From Firmicutes bacterium UBA5227 (GTDB taxonomy: Bacteria; Bacillota; Clostridia; Tissierellales; Sedimentibacteraceae), in the NCBI GenBank assembly GCA_002409285.1, contig DHUT01000022.1, positions 38,096 through 64,625 on the forward strand: 26,530 bases of DNA. The letters run 5' to 3'. This document shows, piece by piece, positions 22,978-26,530 of the stretch. Made by a program: the position numbers and the translations under genes. The notes beneath the pieces were generated by a model. The model worked only from the letters and a program-made list of their open reading frames with translations, had not been told where the DNA came from and did not search any database. Position 1 is the stretch's first letter. Each line of letters begins with the position of its first letter.

Positions 22978-23214
22978 TCATTTCAAGACACCTCGCTCTT
23001 GCATAATCTCTTTTATTTCACGGATAATATATTCTTTGCCTTGTGTGTGAAGTGCATCATAATTGGGCACGATATAGCTGTCTAAAATATCACTGTCAAA
23101 TGTAAGCATTTTATATATCTTATCACCTGTTGTTTTAAGGTTATCTGCTAATGATTCTATACAAAAGATTGCAAATAATAGCTGTTCAGGAGTCATTTCT
23201 GTTTTTGTTTTCAT
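22978..23214 (-). CDS. DUF3791 family protein
   Basis: A 78-residue protein with the DUF3791 pattern: an N-terminal helix EQLLFAIFCIESLAD, then LDSYIVPNYDALHTQGKEYI and a basic C-terminal helix EIKEIMQERGV. Members are small, often multicopy in Clostridia, and commonly sit beside DUF3990 genes in arrangements that look like toxin-antitoxin modules; no function is established. Here it is alone, with no DUF3990 gene adjacent, so it may be an orphan. GAGGAGATG upstream supports ATG 23214. A strong sigma-A promoter with a nearby inverted repeat suggests it is expressed and regulated. Confidence 0.85.
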   Translation of the reverse strand: MKTKTEMTPEQLLFAIFCIESLADNLKTTGDKIYKMLTFDSDILDSYIVPNYDALHTQGKEYIIREIKEIMQERGVLK

Positions 23215-23249
23215 TACAAACTCATCTCCTCAATTTTTTCTTACTTATT

Positions 23250-23278
23250 ATAGTATCTGCAATGTATCACATTGTCAA
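23250..23278 (-). promoter_or_regulatory. Promoter of the DUF3791 gene
   Basis: On the minus strand TTGACA (23278-23273), a 17-base spacer and TACTAT (23255-23250). Confidence 0.7.
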
Positions 23279-23296
23279 TCACAAAATGATTGTGAT
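23278..23296 (-). promoter_or_regulatory. Inverted repeat next to the DUF3791 promoter
   Basis: ATCACAA (23278-23284), spacer AATGA and TTGTGAT (23290-23296), directly upstream of the -35 box. Further TCACA/TGTGA half-sites lie nearby. It is a plausible activator or repressor site. Confidence 0.45.
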
Positions 23297-23374
23297 AAAG
23301 GTTGTGAATTAAGGTGTATTATAAATGTTTTTTTAAAGAAAAAGAAGTAGCTAATATTTTTGTGAGGGTATTAT

Positions 23375-23570
23375 ATGGTTTTCATTGCTAATAATTTTAA
23401 AATATTATACAATAATCCTGAGAGAAAAACAGTAAATTATTTAAGTAATGAATTAATAGGGTGTAATAATGGCTCATCCATCCTGACCAGTTAATAATAT
23501 TTACTTGGATGAAGAAACTAAAATACTGGACATTGGCTGTGAAACAATCTGCTATATGGTTCTGATATAA
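23375..23570 (+). pseudogene. Broken SAM-methyltransferase remnant
   Basis: A 40-codon frame from ATG 23375 (GAGGG upstream) stops at 23494. In a shifted frame, 23487-23570 reads YLDEETKILDIGCETICYMV, close to the first SAM-binding motif of class I methyltransferases (usual form ILDIGCGTGY). The two pieces join if one frameshift is allowed, giving the start of a methyltransferase with a damaged glycine motif and no C-terminal part. It occupies most of the 390-base gap between the DUF3791 and LysE genes. Confidence 0.4.
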
Positions 23571-23604
23571 GTTTGTCTATAAAGAAATTTGTGAGGTAAG
23601 GAAT

Positions 23605-24213
23605 ATGGAATATTTTTTACAAGGGTTAACAATGGGGCTGGCTTATGTGGCACCAATTGGTTTACAGAATTTATTTGTTATTAATTCAGCATTGACTAAT
23701 ACCAGAAAAAGAGCGTTAATAACTGCTATGATTGTAATTTTCTTTGATGTATCGTTAGCATTAGCTTGTTTTTTTGGGATTGGTGCACTTATGAGACGAT
23801 ATGAATGGCTGCAGATGCTGATTCTTTTAGCAGGCAGTTTAATCGTAATCTATATTGGAATAGGACTGCTTCGCTCAAAAGTTGAAGAACTTGATCGAAC
23901 TAAAGGTTCACTATCCATTAAGAAGACAATATCATCTGCATGTGTTGTGACATGGTTTAATCCCCAGGCAATCATCGATGGAACTATGATGCTGGGAGCT
24001 TTTCATGTTACATTGCCTGCAACACAGTCAACGCCATTTATCATAGGAGTGTCTGTTGCATCATGCTTGTGGTTTACAGGACTGACATTGACAATATCAA
24101 TGTTTAGCAGCCGATTTAATGCGAAAACGATGAAAATAATCAATGTTGCTTGCGGACTTGTTATTATAATATATGGCGTAAAGCTGTTTATAAATTTTAT
24201 CACCATGGTATAA
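23605..24213 (+). CDS. LysE-type amino acid exporter
   Basis: A 202-residue membrane protein with about six hydrophobic segments. The N-terminal APIGLQNLFVINSAL near residues 16-30 matches the APIGPQN signature of the LysE/ArgO family, and VTWFNPQAIIDG near 115-126 is the second family motif. Length is standard. These proteins export basic or other amino acids to avoid toxic build-up. GTGAGGTAAGG precedes ATG 23605. It follows the methyltransferase remnant and appears intact among decayed genes. The substrate is uncertain: lysine/arginine by family, but a role with the neighbouring amino-acid module is possible. Confidence 0.88.
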   Translation: MEYFLQGLTMGLAYVAPIGLQNLFVINSALTNTRKRALITAMIVIFFDVSLALACFFGIGALMRRYEWLQMLILLAGSLIVIYIGIGLLRSKVEELDRTKGSLSIKKTISSACVVTWFNPQAIIDGTMMLGAFHVTLPATQSTPFIIGVSVASCLWFTGLTLTISMFSSRFNAKTMKIINVACGLVIIIYGVKLFINFITMV

Positions 24214-24244
24214 ATAAACAGGATGTGTAACTGTAAATCTTGGA

Positions 24245-24517
24245 ATGACACTGCGTTTGATAATTATTGTCATGGCTTTTACATTCCATAATTCTATAGG
24301 TTCATTAGAAGCTATTATTCTTTCAGAGTGGTCTGCAACATTTATTGGTATTTTCAATGTAGTTATAGTATTATGCGGATTGGTTTGTCGATATTTATTG
24401 GAATTTGGAGAAGTATCAAACACCTATAATTTTACCATATTCAATGTATCTTTTCAGGCAATAGCACTTGCAATGGTATCTACTGTTGTGTGTGTATTGG
24501 AACGAAAGAAGAACTGA
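24245..24517 (+). CDS. Unrecognised small membrane protein or remnant
   Basis: A 90-residue ORF with three hydrophobic stretches (about 3-27, 31-52, 62-84) and a basic end, ERKKN. There is no ribosome binding site before ATG 24245, and the frame stays open back to 24218 without a better start. It could be the C-terminal part of a lost transporter or a real small protein translated by read-through from the LysE gene 31 bases upstream. I do not recognise it. Confidence 0.38.
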   Translation: MTLRLIIIVMAFTFHNSIGSLEAIILSEWSATFIGIFNVVIVLCGLVCRYLLEFGEVSNTYNFTIFNVSFQAIALAMVSTVVCVLERKKN

Positions 24518-24541
24518 ATTCTAATTTATTTATAAAAATAG

Positions 24542-24751
24542 GAAGGTGAAAAACCATGGACAGCAATTGAAACTCTTGATGTGCTACCAGAACGCATCAA
24601 ATTAATGGAGACGGAAGAAGAGCATACGATAGAACTCAGACAAATGCCCGTAGGCAGCTTTTCTGTATTCTTTCATATTAAAGAGGGGCGGGTAATTATT
24701 ACAAGTTTCTTATATAGTGACAGTGACATATCCAAGCGTTTGATGATGTAA
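24542..24751 (+). pseudogene. N-terminally truncated RelE/ParE-like toxin remnant
   Basis: An open frame of 69 codons without a start encodes a segment reading IETLDVLPERIKL, then ELRQMPVGSFSVFFHIKEG, RVIITSFLYSDSDISKRL. This matches the C-terminal two thirds of RelE/ParE toxins: the PERYKLY segment, the R-MPV-NY-VFY strand and the final LY--RDI--L strand. About 30 N-terminal residues are missing and a stop lies at 24539-24541. AGGAAGG followed by ATG 24556 sits upstream in the wrong frame. No antitoxin gene is seen. It is likely a dead module. The rest of the 363-base gap (24752-24880) holds another unidentified open frame. Confidence 0.6.
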
Positions 24752-24880
24752 ATAAGTGTAATGATAAATTCAGCACTGTGGTTAAAAAGATATCAGTTGA
24801 GATGATTGGCGAACGTGGAAAGGTGGCTGTTAGTAATTCGGAAGTCTGCGGAATTAAACTGAGGCGCAGAGGGTGTATAA

Positions 24881-25507
24881 TTAAATACTGTCCACCACGT
24901 TATATCCATTGTCACCTAATATGGCAGGCTTGGAGATACCTTTTTTAATTTCTTTAACAAAATCATCAAGTGTATAAACCATATTTGGAAACCAGGTTGC
25001 ATATTTGCCGAGCTGATCCAAATCATGTGCATCGCTGGCACCGATGGGCATTAGCTGAAGCTCACTGCAATATTCAAATGCTTTTTTGTTTGCATCATAG
25101 AGAGTGCTTCCATTCAATACTTCTATTCCGGTAAGGCCCTTTACTGATTTTAAATTTTCCTCAAGACCTCTGTTGTTGTTCCTAAAAGGGTGGCATGAAA
25201 AACAAACACCTCCGCACTGAAGAACATAATCTATAAAAGACTGTGCATCTATTCGTTCAGAAGGTATCGAATCAATTCCAAATGCGGTTATATCCCCCTG
25301 GAGTGAAAAAAATTCAACTCCCACAAAGATTGGATATCCCGTTTCCCTTGAATATTGTTCCGCAAAATTCTTAAGTCCCATGCTGTCATGGTCTGTAATA
25401 CAAATTGCATCAAGCCCTCTTGCTTTTGCAACCTCTACCATTTGCTTAAGCTCCTGAAATGCGTCAGGTGAAAAAGTCTTTTCGTGTAAATGCATATCAA
25501 CTAACAT
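24881..25507 (-). CDS. PHP-domain phosphoesterase
   Basis: A 208-residue protein of the PHP superfamily, metal-dependent phosphoesterases. The metal-ligand motifs are present: DMHLHE (H6, H8), ITDHD (D39, H40, D41), GVEFFS (Glu near 64), CHPF (near 110) and GASDAH near 157-162. The length fits stand-alone PHP proteins related to YciV/TrpH (RNase AM) rather than DNA polymerase or histidinol phosphatase. Substrates of this short group are largely unknown. GGGAGG before the ATG fixes the start. It is transcribed away from the solute-binding protein gene. Confidence 0.9.
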   Translation of the reverse strand: MLVDMHLHEKTFSPDAFQELKQMVEVAKARGLDAICITDHDSMGLKNFAEQYSRETGYPIFVGVEFFSLQGDITAFGIDSIPSERIDAQSFIDYVLQCGGVCFSCHPFRNNNRGLEENLKSVKGLTGIEVLNGSTLYDANKKAFEYCSELQLMPIGASDAHDLDQLGKYATWFPNMVYTLDDFVKEIKKGISKPAILGDNGYNVVDSI

Positions 25508-25535
25508 ATATAATCCTCCCAGTTAAACTAAATTA

Positions 25536-25564
25536 ACAATATCACATGGACGACGCATTTTCAA
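25536..25564 (-). promoter_or_regulatory. Promoter of the PHP-domain gene
   Basis: On the minus strand TTGAAA (25564-25559), a 17-base spacer and TATTGT (25541-25536). Confidence 0.5.
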
Positions 25565-25630
25565 ATAAATAAAATTCATAATAAACCTAAAAAGCATAAC
25601 TTTATTTTATTATATTTTTTATTGCTTTCA

Positions 25631-25639
25631 TGTTATGAT
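25631..25639 (+). promoter_or_regulatory. Extended -10 promoter of the solute-binding protein gene
   Basis: TGTTATGAT carries an extended -10 (TGn plus TATGAT at 25634-25639), 37 bases before the start codon. There is no good -35, and the upstream AT-rich tract may help. Confidence 0.45.
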
Positions 25640-25676
25640 AGCACCTGTAATAAATTGAAATAAAGGAGAACTACCA

Positions 25677-26530
25677 ATGAAAAAAATTAAAGTGCTTATC
25701 TTTTCTGTTATTTTGATTTTAGGTTTGGCTGCGTGCGGAAATAATTCCCCTGCCGAACAAAATAATGAAGTGCCAAAACAAGAAGATACAAGCAAAGCTC
25801 CTGCGGACGAAGCTTCCCAAAAGGTTGACCTGACAGGAAAAACATTAAATGTTGTTACAACCAGTGAAACCTATGTTCCGCTTTTTGAGAAATTCACCGA
25901 AGAAACAGGAGCAAAGGTTGAGTTCCTGTCAATGAGTTCGGGAGAAGTTATTTCAAGAATTAAAGCTGAAGGCGGAAAACCAATGGCTGACCTATGGTTT
26001 GGAGGCGGAATTGATGCATTTATGCAGGCTAAAGAGGATGGAATACTTGAACAATATGCTTCGTCGGAGGTAGAAACGGTTCAGGCTGAATATAAAGATG
26101 TTGATGGATACTGGCTTTCAAAGGGACTTACAGTGGTGGGATTTATGGTTAACCCTGACTTATTAGAAGAAAAGAATCTTGAAGTGCCCAAATCCTGGGA
26201 GGATCTTGCAGATCCCAAGTACAAGGATGAAATTATTATGTCCAATCCTTCAATTTCAGGGACAAACTATGCGGTAATTAAAGGTTTAATTGATTTGTTT
26301 GGTGAAGAAAAAGCCTGGGATTATTTTTCAAAGCTTAACGACAACATTCCTTTCTATGGTAAAAGGGGAGGAGACCCTCAGGAGAAGGTTGTTGCAGGTG
26401 AATTTGCCATAGGAATTATTCCTGTTTCCAAGACACTTTTTGATATTGCAGATGAAAACGGACTTGAAATAATCTGGCCGGAAGAAGGAATTCCATGGGT
26501 TCCTGAAGGAGTTGCAATATTTAAAAACAG
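25677..26530 (+). CDS. ABC transporter solute-binding lipoprotein, iron(III) type (partial)
   Basis: The 5' part of a gene that runs off the window end; 284 codons are visible. Residues 1-20 form a lipoprotein signal peptide (MKKIKVLIF..., hydrophobic core, lipobox LAAC) with the lipid-bearing Cys at position 20. A low-complexity linker rich in Glu, Asn, Pro and Lys follows. The mature part begins LNVVTTSETYVPLFEKFTEE, with ADLWFGGGIDAFMQAKEDG near residues 100-120 and PKSWEDLADPKYKDEI near 180. These are family marks of COG1840 (AfuA/FutA-like) proteins that bind ferric iron and, in some members, phosphonates or other anions. AAAGGAGAA precedes ATG 25677. The permease and ATPase genes would be expected just beyond the window. 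Confidence 0.92.
   Translation, partial: MKKIKVLIFSVILILGLAACGNNSPAEQNNEVPKQEDTSKAPADEASQKVDLTGKTLNVVTTSETYVPLFEKFTEETGAKVEFLSMSSGEVISRIKAEGGKPMADLWFGGGIDAFMQAKEDGILEQYASSEVETVQAEYKDVDGYWLSKGLTVVGFMVNPDLLEEKNLEVPKSWEDLADPKYKDEIIMSNPSISGTNYAVIKGLIDLFGEEKAWDYFSKLNDNIPFYGKRGGDPQEKVVAGEFAIGIIPVSKTLFDIADENGLEIIWPEEGIPWVPEGVAIFKN

Noticed and set aside
24727..24948. Open frame of 73 codons after the toxin remnant
   Set aside because: No start or ribosome binding site, it runs into the end of the PHP gene on the other strand, and I recognise no family.
1..26530. Insertion sequences, prophage genes or CRISPR-cas
   Set aside because: No transposase, integrase, phage structural gene or regularly spaced repeats were seen; the only clear dispersed repeat is the 32-bp pair.

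Overview
The window looks like chromosome from a low-GC Gram-positive anaerobe of the Clostridia. The signs are AT-rich DNA, AGGAGG-type ribosome binding sites, close matches to sigma-A promoters, the sporulation/division regulator WhiA, a clostridial-type 3-hydroxybutyryl-CoA dehydrogenase and a tRNA gene without encoded CCA. The genus cannot be fixed from sequence reading alone; a Sedimentibacter/Tissierella/Anaerovorax-like organism is a guess.

Bases 1-9600 are mostly housekeeping. They hold hbd (with unusual cofactor-site residues), then a plus-strand run of glnS, a methyltransferase, a sigma-54 activator and an rRNA-type methyltransferase. A second run holds a Nudix hydrolase, whiA and HPr, followed by a parvulin isomerase and tRNA-Leu(CAG). 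Terminators and promoters separate most of these units.

Bases 9600-17650 are accessory or regulatory genes: a membrane diguanylate cyclase directly after the tRNA, a three-gene ABC-2 exporter operon, a YtrA-like GntR regulator with a perfect palindromic operator upstream of a DUF5808 membrane protein, and a small group of acetyltransferase, HutD/Ves-like, phosphodiesterase and acetyltransferase genes.

Bases 17800-22950 are the most interesting part. A 458-residue XRE-type regulator is divergent from a YkvI-like transporter followed by a kynureninase-like PLP enzyme. The two divergent promoters carry inverted copies of the same 10-bp site, each over a -35 element. An HD-domain hydrolase follows. 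The block is bracketed by two identical 32-bp direct repeats about 5.1 kb apart. I read it as a candidate regulated scavenging module for kynurenine or a related amino acid, possibly a mobile cassette. No integrase was seen.

Bases 22950-24880 are a partial gene graveyard: an orphan DUF3791 gene, a broken methyltransferase remnant, an intact LysE-type exporter, an orphan membrane ORF and an N-terminally truncated RelE/ParE toxin remnant. The window ends with a PHP-domain phosphoesterase (minus strand) divergent from a lipoprotein solute-binding protein of the iron(III) type, which is cut by the window edge.
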